Below, piece after piece: positions 10,239 to 18,720 of a stretch of DNA of 64,000 nucleotides; position 1 is the first letter of the stretch, and each line of letters begins with the position of its first letter. Where the stretch lies: NCBI GenBank assembly GCA_027078745.1, contig JALWWO010000006.1, positions 62,001 through 126,000 on the forward strand, given 5' to 3'. The notes under the pieces were generated by a model. The model was not told the DNA's origin and made no database searches. It worked only from the letters and a program-made list of their open reading frames with translations. The translations under genes and the position numbers were made by a program. The stretch is from Chromatiaceae bacterium (GTDB lineage Bacteria > Pseudomonadota > Gammaproteobacteria > Chromatiales > Chromatiaceae).

Positions 10239-11227
10239 ATGAAGCAAACTAAGACGAAAGTATCTATCATTATACCAACCTTTAATAGGGAAGGAATGAT
10301 CTGCCGAGCAATAGACAGCTGCTTCCGGCAAAAAGTAGATATTGAAGTGATTTTAGTTGACGATGGTTCTTCTGATGGAACTTACTCGCATGTAGTAAAT
10401 ACTTATGCTTCCCTCGTTGAACAGGGTCAGTTGATCTATGCTAAGATTGAACATCTCGGTCAATCTGCGGCAAGAAATAAAGGATTATCGATTGCCGGGG
10501 GAAAATATATCAAATTTTTAGATTCCGATGATTTCCTCATCGATGAAGCTTTACCGAAGGAAGTAGCCTATGCGGAGCGCATCAATGCAGATGTTATCGT
10601 AACAGGTTATATGACAAATTACTACGCAGATCCTGATAGGATGACGCTAATTAAATCTGATTTCATAGATGCCCCAAAACTGGATAATGGGATAGATGAT
10701 ATGCTGCTTGGTAATGCCCCATTGACAACGAATGCTCTCTACAAAAGAGAAAAAAATAGTTCCTTTAAGATGGAATGAGGAATTGGAAAAAGCAGAAGAA
10801 TGGTTATGGGCATGGATAGTTCTATTATCAGGTTGTTATTTTGACCGCCTAAATATTGCAAGCTTTGCGTGGAATCACTATCCTTCAAATGCTAGAGTAA
10901 CTTCTATCGGGGAGCTTTATGATAGATCAATGCAAGCAAAATATACGATGCTAAAAATTGTGCAATCAGAATTGATGAATAGAAGCTTAGCTGATAAAAG
11001 GAAAAAAGCTATTGTGCAATTATTTTAATCGAAATACGATTTGGGCTGATAAGAAAAACATCGCAGCATGGGATGAACTTTATGAAAGGATTCTTCGTAT
11101 TGATCCTAACTATAATCCTAATTTTAAGGGCACGATCAATCTATTCGTTCAACTATTCGGATATTACTACGGTGTAATTATTTATGCCAATCTAGCTAAT
11201 TTATATGGCAGATTAAAGAACCGCTGA
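10239..11227 (+). pseudogene. GT2 family glycosyltransferase, interrupted by two A-tract frameshifts
   Basis: The first frame (10239-10778) encodes a typical GT2 N-terminus: SIIIPTFNREGMICRAI, ILVDDGSSDGT and the DXD-like LDSDDF. It stops after about 179 residues. The sequence continues in the next frame from about 10750 to 11028 (VPLRWNEELEKAEEWLWAW), then in the third frame from about 10991 to 11227 (LLCNYFNRNTIWADKKN). Each shift lies at an A-run: A7 near 10750-10756 and A6 near 11002-11007. Removing one A from each restores a single protein of about 328 residues, a normal GT2 size. The stretch is markedly AT-richer than its neighbours, suggesting acquisition. It could be a true pseudogene, a phase-variable gene, a slippage-rescued gene or an assembly error. 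The 3' end overlaps convergent waaA by 15 bases. Confidence 0.85.
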
Positions 11228-12484
11228 ATGAAGAATTTCATTCGTCCGTTCAATCAATCGTAGGAGGGCACCGCGGTTTTGCTCCACCACCTGTTTTCCC
11301 CGCTCTCCCATCCGTGCGCGCAGGTTCGCATCGGAGAGCCAGCGGCACAGGGTTTGCGCAAGCGCTTTTCCGTCGGGAATCTGCTGCGCGCCGCCTGCGC
11401 GTACTAAAAGGGCGGCGATCTCAGCGAAGTTGTGCACATGGGGGCCGATGAGCACGGGGATGCTCAAAGCGGCGGCTTCCAACAGGTTATGCCCTCCGAT
11501 AGGCACCAGACTGCCCCCGAAGAAGGCCACATCCGAAGCGCCTAGCAGAAGGGGCAGTTCGCCCAGGGTATCCCCCAGAAAAACCCCATCTGTCAAGCTC
11601 GGCGATTCCCCCCGAGAACGGCGGGCGGGGGGAAAGCCCCAGCGTTCTGCCAAATCGGCTACCGCATCGAAGCGTTCGGGATGGCGGGGCACCAGTACTA
11701 ACAGAGCGTTTGGCAAGCATTGGCGAACTTGTCGATGGCTTTCCAGCACGATTTCTTCTTCCCCTGCATGGGTGCTGGCCGCAATCCATACGGGGCGATC
11801 CCCCCAAATGCGGCGGAGCGCTTGGGCCCGTTTTCGCAGATCTGCGGGTAGGGATAGATCGAACTTGAGGTTTCCCATGATCTGAATGCGTTGGGCCGGT
11901 GCGCCCAGCACTCGAAAGCGCCTGGCATCCGCTTTGGTCTGAGCGGCAATGAGGGTGAATCTCTGCAACGTCTCTCGGGTGAACGAACCGAGCCAACCAT
12001 AGCGCCGCGCGGATTTTTTGGAAAGGCGTGCATTGGCCAAGACCACGGGCAGGGTACGGCGGTGACAAGCTGCTAACAGATTGGGCCAGATTTCCGTTTC
12101 CAGGAGAATGACCAGTCGGGGTTGTACCCGGTGCAGGAACCGTTCCAAGATCCAAGGTAGATCCAAAGGCGTATAGAGATGGCGAACCCGTGGTCCAAAG
12201 TGCTTGCGCAGATGCGCCGCCCCCGTGGGCGTGGTGGTGGTCGCCAGCACGCCTGGTTCGGGAAAGCGCTGTAGGCAATGTTCGATGAGTGGGACGGCGG
12301 CTTGTACCTCGCCCAGGGAAACCGCATGAATCCAGACGGCCGCTTTCAGCGGTTTTGATCCGTAGAAACCCAATCGCTCCCTCATCCGCTCCCGATAGGC
12401 GGGCTGCTTGCGACTCCGCCACAGCAGACGCAAGAGGATTAGGGGGAGTAGGAGGGCAAACAGCAGACTATAGAGCGGGCGCAA
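11213..12484 (-). CDS. waaA: 3-deoxy-D-manno-octulosonic acid (Kdo) transferase
   Basis: Transfers Kdo from CMP-Kdo to lipid A precursor at the inner-membrane face, an essential step in LPS core synthesis. The 423-residue protein has the usual N-terminal membrane anchor (residues 4-22). Next come WIHAVSLGEVQAAVPLI with the catalytic Glu of the GT30 family, LVILLETEIWPNLL, and in the donor domain FFGGSLVPIGGHNLLEAA. The start is TTG at 12484: an in-frame stop lies just upstream, GGGAAG is placed 8 bases before it, and the residues LRPLYSLLFALLLP match the family start. It converges on the damaged GT2 gene. Confidence 0.96.
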   Translation of the reverse strand: MRPLYSLLFALLLPLILLRLLWRSRKQPAYRERMRERLGFYGSKPLKAAVWIHAVSLGEVQAAVPLIEHCLQRFPEPGVLATTTTPTGAAHLRKHFGPRVRHLYTPLDLPWILERFLHRVQPRLVILLETEIWPNLLAACHRRTLPVVLANARLSKKSARRYGWLGSFTRETLQRFTLIAAQTKADARRFRVLGAPAQRIQIMGNLKFDLSLPADLRKRAQALRRIWGDRPVWIAASTHAGEEEIVLESHRQVRQCLPNALLVLVPRHPERFDAVADLAERWGFPPARRSRGESPSLTDGVFLGDTLGELPLLLGASDVAFFGGSLVPIGGHNLLEAAALSIPVLIGPHVHNFAEIAALLVRAGGAQQIPDGKALAQTLCRWLSDANLRARMGERGKQVVEQNRGALLRLIERTNEILHSAVL

Positions 12485-12580
12485 TCGATGGCTTCCCGAT
12501 CATGGGTTGAATCTGATCCTTCGGCGCGTGGATTGGAAGCGCATTTTCTTCAGCACAGCCGATCCAATCCCTTGAGCGGT

Positions 12581-12610
12581 GCAGCGGAATGGTACGCAGC
12601 GGAATGGTAC
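12581..12610. repeat. Two exact tandem copies of a 15-bp unit
   Basis: The unit GCAGCGGAATGGTAC occurs twice head to tail (12581-12595 and 12596-12610) in the 236-base gap between waaA and the SLC13 permease gene. It may be a replication-slippage duplication. No regulatory role can be shown from sequence. Confidence 0.8.
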
Positions 12611-12720
12611 AATGAAAAAGTTCCCTTAAATTCCACTTAATTATAGCGGGATTAGGTGGGATAAATTCTGTAGTATGCGTGAGGATATAGGTTCCTTACA
12701 GGAGAATTTGGAGAAAGCCG

Positions 12721-14703
12721 ATGACAACCCCTGCAGATGAAGACCGCTCACCGACGCCAGCGGGCGGGCTGACCAAAAAGCAAGGGATTGCGGGGGCGAT
12801 CTTCGCCCTGATTGCCATTGCCCTGGCCTTCGTAGTGCCGACTGTTGAAATCGCTTGGGTCAGTGCCATCCTGCTGCTGACCATCTATCTGTTCGCCTTC
12901 GAGATCGTCGGCGTGGATGTGGCAGCTGCCAGCGTCATGGTCCTGTTAGGGCTGACTTCTCTGCTGGCACCTCTCATGGGACTGGAACAAGGGTTGGTGG
13001 ATACCCAGCATCTGTTCGATGGCTTCTCCTCCAATGCGGTTATCTCCATCATCGCCGTGATGATCATCGGGGCGGGACTGGATAAAACCGGCATCATGAG
13101 CAAGGTGGCCAGCCTGATCCTCAAGATCGGCGGTACCACGGAAGCGCGCATCATTCCCATCATCTCCGGCACCGTGGGTATCATTTCCTCTTTCATGCAG
13201 AACGTGGGCGCGGCGGCCCTCTTTCTCCCCGTGGTCAGCCGCATTTCCGCCCGTGCCGGCTTGCCGCTGTCTCGGTTGCTCATGCCCATGGGATTCTGTG
13301 CTATTTTGGGCGGCACAGTGACCATGGTGGGTTCTTCCCCCCTCATCCTGCTCAACGATCTGATCCTCACCTCTAACCAAACCCTGCCTCCCGATCAACA
13401 GATGGAAACCTGGGGGCTGTTCTCGGTGACGCCAGTGGGATTGGCCTTGGTAGCTACGGGCATTCTCTATTTCGTGCTGGCCGGTCGCTTCGTATTGCCC
13501 ACCACCAAGACCGAGGGCACCACGGGCACGGATTCCATGGAATACCTCAAGAAGACCTATGGTGTGCAGTACTGCATGAAGGAGATGTGGATTCCCAAGG
13601 ACAGTCCCCTGGTGGGCAAGATGCTCAACGATGTGGAAACGGAAAGCCGCATCCGGGTGGTGGCTATGGTGCGCGGGCCGAACGATCTGGCCATCGGGCC
13701 GAATGGTGTGGCGCGGGACGTCCGCTTCGAACCTCATAGCGCCATCGGCGTGGTGGCCAAGCCCGAACATTGCAAGGCCTTTGCAGAGCAATACGGCTTG
13801 GAAGTGCGGGAAGAGTTCGATGCCTTCGGCGATGCCCTGTCCCCCACCAAGGCGGGCATCGCTGAGGTGGTGATCCCGCCGGGTTCGTCGCTCATCGGTA
13901 AGAGTGCCCGGGATGTCTGGATGCGCAAGCGCTACGGCCTTTCCATGGTGGGTCTCCATCGGGCGGGGAAAACCTTTCACGAAGGGGAAGGCATTCGAGA
14001 TCTTCCCCTGCAGGCTGGAGATGTCATCGTAGGCCATGTGACCTGGGCAGCCTTGGCGCGGTTGGAAAAAGATCGGGATTTCGTGGTGGTCACCACCGAA
14101 TATCCCCATGAAGAATTGCGTCCCCATAAGCTGGGTGCGGCGGGTTTTTTCTTCGCCGTCGCCCTGGGACTGGTGCTGTTCACGGATCTGCGCCTGTCCG
14201 TGGCCCTGCTCACCGGTGCTATGGGCATGGTGCTCTCGCGAGTCCTCACCATGGAAGAAGCTTATGAAGCGGTGAGTTGGAAGACCGTGTTTCTGCTCGC
14301 CTCCCTGATTCCCTTGGGTCTCGCCGTGGAGACCTCCGGTACCGCCAAATGGATTGCGGAAGTGGTAGTGAGCATGGTGGGCGATGCTTCTCCCTGGATC
14401 ATTCAGGGCGCCATCGCCGCTCTAGCCACCTTTTTCACATTGGTCATGTCCAACGTGGGCGCTACGGTGCTCTTGGTGCCCCTGGCCATCAACATCGCCC
14501 TGCAAGTGGGGGCAGATCCCGCAGTCTACGCCTTGACCGTGGCCATCGCTACTTCCAATTCTTTCCTGATCCCCACCCATCAGGTGAACGCCCTCATCAT
14601 GGGGCCCGGGGGCTATCGGGTGCCGGATTTCATGCGTGCCGGGGGCATCATGACGGTGCTTTTCCTGGTGGTCATGATGCTCATGATGAATCTGGTGTTC
14701 TGA
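12721..14703 (+). CDS. SLC13-family permease with two internal RCK/TrkA-C domains
   Basis: A 660-residue ion-coupled anion permease of the DASS/SLC13 (CitMHS-like) fold. Membrane helices occupy about residues 20-260 and 470-660. The characteristic paired motifs are MQNVGAAALFLPVV in the first half and MSNVGATVLLVPLA in the second. The cytoplasmic middle, residues 275-455, holds two TrkA-C-like modules (WIPKDSPLVGKML and VVIPPGSSLIGKSARDVWMRKRYGLSMVGLHR). This is the usual layout of bacterial SLC13 proteins thought to carry sulfate, tungstate or dicarboxylates. Substrate is not determined. GGAG lies before the ATG. It is followed 12 bases later by another transporter, probably one operon. Confidence 0.9.
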   Translation: MTTPADEDRSPTPAGGLTKKQGIAGAIFALIAIALAFVVPTVEIAWVSAILLLTIYLFAFEIVGVDVAAASVMVLLGLTSLLAPLMGLEQGLVDTQHLFDGFSSNAVISIIAVMIIGAGLDKTGIMSKVASLILKIGGTTEARIIPIISGTVGIISSFMQNVGAAALFLPVVSRISARAGLPLSRLLMPMGFCAILGGTVTMVGSSPLILLNDLILTSNQTLPPDQQMETWGLFSVTPVGLALVATGILYFVLAGRFVLPTTKTEGTTGTDSMEYLKKTYGVQYCMKEMWIPKDSPLVGKMLNDVETESRIRVVAMVRGPNDLAIGPNGVARDVRFEPHSAIGVVAKPEHCKAFAEQYGLEVREEFDAFGDALSPTKAGIAEVVIPPGSSLIGKSARDVWMRKRYGLSMVGLHRAGKTFHEGEGIRDLPLQAGDVIVGHVTWAALARLEKDRDFVVVTTEYPHEELRPHKLGAAGFFFAVALGLVLFTDLRLSVALLTGAMGMVLSRVLTMEEAYEAVSWKTVFLLASLIPLGLAVETSGTAKWIAEVVVSMVGDASPWIIQGAIAALATFFTLVMSNVGATVLLVPLAINIALQVGADPAVYALTVAIATSNSFLIPTHQVNALIMGPGGYRVPDFMRAGGIMTVLFLVVMMLMMNLVF

Positions 14704-14715
14704 GGCAGCAAGAAA

Positions 14716-16071
14716 ATGGAATCCCAGGCATTGACGGAAATCCTGACTTGGAACACCCAGATGGCGGTGTCCGGGGCCATTCTGATCATCACCTTTATCG
14801 GGATCTTCACCGAAGGGGTTCACGGCTTCCACCGGACCAAGTTCGCCATGGGTGGCGCTGCTCTGATGGTTCTGTGCGGTCAGTATTTCGGCTTCTATAA
14901 TCCCACCCTGGCGGTGGAAGCCATCGATTGGAATGTGGTCTTTCTCTTGGGCGGCATGATGACCATCGTGGCCATCATGATTCCCACCGGCGGCTTCCAG
15001 CATCTGGCCTACCGCATTGCGGATCTCAGCCGCGGCCGACTGTTTTTACTGTTGGCCCTGTTGGGCACCGCAGTGACAGTGATTTCCTTGCTGCTGGACA
15101 ATGTGACCACCGTGGTGATTTTCGGCCCCTTGATCGTGATGATCTGTCAAGCCCTGGGGGTCAGTCCCGTGCCCTATCTGCTCGCCGCCGCCCTGCTCTC
15201 GGATACGGGCGGGGTGGCCACCCTGGTGGGCGATCCGCCCAATCTCATGATCGGATCCGCCGCGAACATTGATTTCAACACCTTCCTGATCCACATGGGC
15301 GGCATCGTTCTAGTGGCCTGGATCGCCATCCTCATCGCCCAGAAATGGCTGTTCAAAAAAGAATTGTCCGTAACGCCGAAAAAACCGGATTTTTCCGGGA
15401 AAGGGGAGATCCAGGACCCCCAGACCTGGTATGCCGCTCTGGCAGTGCTGGGGGTGATGGTGGTCCTGTTCATCATCCATCACGCCCTGCACTGGGAACC
15501 CTGGTTTGTGGCTGCCGTGGGTCTGACGCTGTTGGTCTTCATCGCCCATAAGACAGAGCTAGACAAGTCCTTTGAAGACGTGGAGATGAGCTTGCTCATG
15601 TTCTTCGTCTCCCTCTTCATTCTGGTAGGCGGTGTGGAACACAGCCACTTTTTAGAATACCTCGGTCAATACATCCGGCCCTTCGTGGAATCCGATCTAC
15701 TCTTGGCCTCCATCCTGCTCATGTGGATGGCAGCGATTCTCTCCGCCATGATCGATAACATTCCCTTCACCGCCGCCATGGTGCCCATCCTCTTGGGTAT
15801 GGAACAGCAAGGGATCAATGTCACGCCCCTGTGGTGGTCCCTGGCCATCGGAGTGGGCATGGGTGGGAACGGCACCCATCTGGGTTCTACCGCCAATGTG
15901 TTCATCGTCACCCTGTCCGAGCGCGTCGCCAAGGAAACCGGGGATGACAGCTTGCGCATCACGCCGGGGCTTTGGTTCCGCAAGGGCACGCCCGCCATGA
16001 TCCTGACCCTGATCACCTCCAGCTTCATCCTCTGGCTGTTCTTCGATTTCTTCAGCACGCCTTTCCATTGA
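14716..16071 (+). CDS. ArsB/NhaD-family ion transporter
   Basis: A 451-residue polytopic membrane protein of the ion transporter (IT) superfamily. The motifs are LLDNVTTVVIFGPL, the re-entrant GGVATLVGDPPNLMIG in the first half, and SAMIDNIPFTAAMVPI with GMGGNGTHLGSTANVF in the second half. These match the ArsB/NhaD/P-protein subgroup, which includes Na+/H+ antiporters and arsenite pumps. No arsR or arsC is nearby, so an antiporter-type role is more likely (inference). The first 20 residues form an extracytoplasmic lead. It lies in the same unit as the SLC13 permease gene, and its stop overlaps the start of the next gene (TTGA). Confidence 0.9.
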   Translation: MESQALTEILTWNTQMAVSGAILIITFIGIFTEGVHGFHRTKFAMGGAALMVLCGQYFGFYNPTLAVEAIDWNVVFLLGGMMTIVAIMIPTGGFQHLAYRIADLSRGRLFLLLALLGTAVTVISLLLDNVTTVVIFGPLIVMICQALGVSPVPYLLAAALLSDTGGVATLVGDPPNLMIGSAANIDFNTFLIHMGGIVLVAWIAILIAQKWLFKKELSVTPKKPDFSGKGEIQDPQTWYAALAVLGVMVVLFIIHHALHWEPWFVAAVGLTLLVFIAHKTELDKSFEDVEMSLLMFFVSLFILVGGVEHSHFLEYLGQYIRPFVESDLLLASILLMWMAAILSAMIDNIPFTAAMVPILLGMEQQGINVTPLWWSLAIGVGMGGNGTHLGSTANVFIVTLSERVAKETGDDSLRITPGLWFRKGTPAMILTLITSSFILWLFFDFFSTPFH

Positions 16072-16757
16072 TCCTCATTCCCGCCCACAACGAAGCGGCT
16101 TCCATCGGGACTGTGGTGCGGGAAGTCCGACATCATCAGGGAAATCCTGTGGTGGTCATCGATGATCGAAGCGAGGACGACACCGCAGCCCAGGCCCGGG
16201 CTGCCGGTGCTCGGGTGCTGCCGCTGCCCATCCGATTAGGGGCTTGGGGGGCGATTCAAACCGGCCTGCGCTTGGCACAGCGAGAAGGCTGGCCCCTAGC
16301 GATCACCCTGGATGCGGACGGCCAACATGAAGTTTCCCAGATCGAAACCCTCATGCGACCCATTGAAGCAGGGGTTGCGGATGTGGTCATCGGGTCCTGT
16401 CCCGCCCGAGCCAGCCAGGCCCGCCATCTCGCCTGGCGTTACTTTCGCTGGTTCGGAGGACTCCGTTTAGAAGATATCACCTCTGGCTTTCGGGCCTATA
16501 ACCGCACTGCCATCGATTGCTTAGCGCAGCCGGAAGCAACCCTGCTGGATTATCAGGATGTAGGCGTCTTGCTCATCCTGCAGCGGCAAGGATTGCGCAT
16601 TCGGGAAGTACCTGTTTCCATGAAACCACGGCTGCACGGTCATTCCCGCGTCTTCAACACTTGGTGGACTGTGGGCCGCTACATGCTTCAAACCAGTCTG
16701 CTCTGCCTCGCGCAGGTGGGAGGAGCGAGGAAAATCAGTAGGCGTTCTTGTCGGTGA
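16068..16757 (+). CDS. GT2 family glycosyltransferase (dolichol-phosphate mannosyltransferase-like)
   Basis: A 229-residue GT-A enzyme lacking membrane helices. LILIPAHNEAASIGTVV begins the nucleotide-binding fold, VVVIDDRSEDDT and ITLDADGQHEVSQI are the acidic metal/nucleotide motifs, and ITSGFRAYNRTAI is the acceptor-side signature of the DPM1/GtrB/UndP-glycosyltransferase subgroup. It likely charges a polyprenyl phosphate with a sugar. The only start that keeps the first beta strand is TTG at 16068, overlapping the upstream stop by four bases. The 3' end overlaps the convergent sugar-phosphate transferase gene by 23 bases. Confidence 0.9.
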   Translation: MILIPAHNEAASIGTVVREVRHHQGNPVVVIDDRSEDDTAAQARAAGARVLPLPIRLGAWGAIQTGLRLAQREGWPLAITLDADGQHEVSQIETLMRPIEAGVADVVIGSCPARASQARHLAWRYFRWFGGLRLEDITSGFRAYNRTAIDCLAQPEATLLDYQDVGVLLILQRQGLRIREVPVSMKPRLHGHSRVFNTWWTVGRYMLQTSLLCLAQVGGARKISRRSCR

Positions 16758-18153
16758 ACCCCCGAATCAGCGTGAGAAAGATGATCTTGAAGTCGAACCA
16801 GAGAGACCAGTTCTCAATGTAATAGAGATCGTATTCCACCCGCTTCTTCATCTTTTCCAGCGTGTCGGTTTCTCCCCGCCAACCGTTGACTTGGGCCCAT
16901 CCCGTGATGCCAGGTTTTACCCGGTGTCGCTGCATGTAGGATTCGATCTGTTCTTTGTAAAATTCATTGTGTTCAACCGCATGGGGACGGGGACCTACGA
17001 TAGACATGCGTCCTTGGAGCACGTTGAAGAACTGCGGTAGTTCATCCAAGCTGGTACGTCGGAGGAAAGCGCCAAAAGGCGTGACCCGAGGGTCGGAGCG
17101 CGTAGCCTGGGTCAGCTGTCCTTCCGGTTCTTTATGCACCCACATAGTGCGGAACTTGTAAATCTCGATCGGTTTCCCATCCCAACCATGGCGTTTCTGC
17201 CTGAAAAGGATGGGTCCTGGAGAGCTGAGTTTCACGCCGAGGGCGATCAGCAGGAGCAAAGGGCTGACCGTTAGGAGAATCAGACTGGCTAACACTCGAT
17301 CTTCAACTGCCTTCCAAAAGCGGTTCATACCTTCCATCGGTGAACCGCGCAGGTTGAGCACAGGGATACCAGCGACTTCTGTCATGGAATGGTTGAGCAG
17401 GTGAAAGCTGAAGATATCCGGCACCAAACGAACCTGCACGGTGCTGTGGCGCAGTTGATGCAGTATTTCCCGCATCCTCTTTTCCGCGCGCAATGGCAGC
17501 GCAAACCAGACTTCATCAACCGCTTCTTGATCCTTAAACAAGCGCTCGCGTCCTGCTTCGATCGAGTACACGGGCAGACCCTCGACCTGCGTTTTCTGAA
17601 GATCGGGATCATCGTCCCAGAACCCCAGCAGATCATAGCCAACCCATTCCGTCTCTCGAAGCTGCCGAGCGACTTGGCGCCCTAACTCCCCTGCGCCGAC
17701 CAAATAGAGAGAACGTCGGTTCCAGCCTTTTCTGCGGAGAATATTGAAGAATAACCGCAAAAAGATGCGGAGGAGCAACAAACTTGCCCAAGCAAGCCCG
17801 GCCCAGATCAAGGCCCAGAGTCTGGAGAATTCCGCACCGGTCTTTGTGCTAAAGGCGAGCAACATGAGGATCCCCATGACGAACCCCCAAGCGAGAGAAA
17901 TCCGCCCGAATTGTTCCAGCAATCCGCGTCCACGCCAGGATTCATAGAGCTTGAAGAGCGGAAAGAGGATGCCGGCGATCAGGGTGCCTATCAGGATCAC
18001 CAGCTCATAGCGGTCGGGAATGTTCAGGTGTCCAAAGCGCAGTTGGAAGGCTAAGAAACCGCTGCCAAAGATCAAGAGCAGATCTAAGATGCGGGTGATC
18101 GCAGAGAACAGGGGCGCATATTTTCTCAGGAGTCCGCGCTTGAATTTGGGCAT
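16735..18153 (-). CDS. Undecaprenyl-phosphate glucose/sugar phosphotransferase (WcaJ/WbaP type)
   Basis: Starts polysaccharide synthesis by moving a sugar-1-phosphate to undecaprenyl phosphate at the inner membrane. The 472-residue protein has about four N-terminal helices. A Rossmann-like CoA_binding_3 domain follows (LYLVGAGELGRQVARQL, about residues 149-255), then a fifth helix near residue 290. The C-terminal bacterial sugar transferase domain has YKFRTMW, LDELPQFFNVLQGRMSIVGPRP and KPGITGWAQVNGWRGET. This three-part layout is that of undecaprenyl-phosphate glucose phosphotransferases, though galactose cannot be excluded. It is divergent from iscR. It is probably the priming enzyme for the polysaccharide made by the neighbouring glycosyltransferases. 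Confidence 0.94.
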   Translation of the reverse strand: MPKFKRGLLRKYAPLFSAITRILDLLLIFGSGFLAFQLRFGHLNIPDRYELVILIGTLIAGILFPLFKLYESWRGRGLLEQFGRISLAWGFVMGILMLLAFSTKTGAEFSRLWALIWAGLAWASLLLLRIFLRLFFNILRRKGWNRRSLYLVGAGELGRQVARQLRETEWVGYDLLGFWDDDPDLQKTQVEGLPVYSIEAGRERLFKDQEAVDEVWFALPLRAEKRMREILHQLRHSTVQVRLVPDIFSFHLLNHSMTEVAGIPVLNLRGSPMEGMNRFWKAVEDRVLASLILLTVSPLLLLIALGVKLSSPGPILFRQKRHGWDGKPIEIYKFRTMWVHKEPEGQLTQATRSDPRVTPFGAFLRRTSLDELPQFFNVLQGRMSIVGPRPHAVEHNEFYKEQIESYMQRHRVKPGITGWAQVNGWRGETDTLEKMKKRVEYDLYYIENWSLWFDFKIIFLTLIRGFTDKNAY

Positions 18154-18170
18154 AAACTTTCTATGCGTAG

Positions 18171-18195
18171 ATACTTGACTGAATTAGTCGGATAT
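18171..18195 (+). promoter_or_regulatory. IscR type 1 operator overlapping the isc promoter
   Basis: The 25-base site is built of ATACTTGACT and AGTCGGATAT around GAATT. It fits the known type 1 IscR consensus (ATASYYGACT / AGTCRRSTAT) at all but one position. It covers the -35 box, so [2Fe-2S]-IscR should repress the operon, as in E. coli. Confidence 0.85.
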
Positions 18196-18203
18196 TGTAT
18201 GGT
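18175..18203 (+). promoter_or_regulatory. Sigma70 promoter of the isc operon
   Basis: TTGACT (18175-18180) and TATGGT (18198-18203) are separated by exactly 17 bases, 34 bases before the iscR start codon. The position inside the IscR operator supports autoregulation. Confidence 0.8.
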
Positions 18204-18236
18204 GCCCCTCTAGTCAAACACTGAGGGACATCGATC

Positions 18237-18695
18237 GTGCGATTGACAACCAAAGGACGCTACGCAGTGACGGCCATGCTGGATCTCACCCTGCACCAGC
18301 AAGAACGGGCTATCACCTTGGCCGACGTGGCCGAGCGACAGGGTATTTCCCTCTCTTATTTGGAACAGCTGTTTTCTCGGCTGCGCCGGCGAAATCTGGT
18401 CTCCAGTGTTCGCGGCCCTGGAGGCGGCTATCGCCTCGCCCGAGGGGCTTCGGATATTTCGGTGGCTGAAGTCATCGCCGCAGTGGATGAGAATGTGGAC
18501 ACCACGAGGTGCGGGGGAGCACATAACTGCCACGATAATGGACCCTGTCTGACCCATAACCTTTGGCAAGATCTCAGCGATCGGATCTATCGCTATCTCG
18601 ATGGCATCAGTCTACAAGATCTCGCTGATCAACGGGACGCGGTCAGATGCCACCCTCTGGACAAGCGCGCTCTGCAAAACAACGCTGCGCCCTGA
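18237..18695 (+). CDS. iscR: Fe-S cluster regulator IscR
   Basis: Rrf2-family repressor that senses [2Fe-2S] supply and controls the isc operon. It has 152 residues with an N-terminal winged helix ([45 protein letters not shown]). The cluster ligands Cys92, Cys98, Cys104 and His107 have exactly the E. coli spacing and numbering. The start is GTG at 18237; the reading MRLTTKGRY is invariant in the family. It is the first gene of iscRSUA-hscBA-fdx-iscX. A matching operator lies just upstream. Confidence 0.97.
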   Translation: MRLTTKGRYAVTAMLDLTLHQQERAITLADVAERQGISLSYLEQLFSRLRRRNLVSSVRGPGGGYRLARGASDISVAEVIAAVDENVDTTRCGGAHNCHDNGPCLTHNLWQDLSDRIYRYLDGISLQDLADQRDAVRCHPLDKRALQNNAAP

Positions 18696-18720
18696 TCATG
18701 CCGGGAACATGAGGAATACA

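Noticed and set aside
12946-14127. 393-codon minus-strand, histidine-rich frame
   Set aside because: It is the shadow of the SLC13 permease gene; His/Gly/Gln-rich text arises from antisense of hydrophobic codons.
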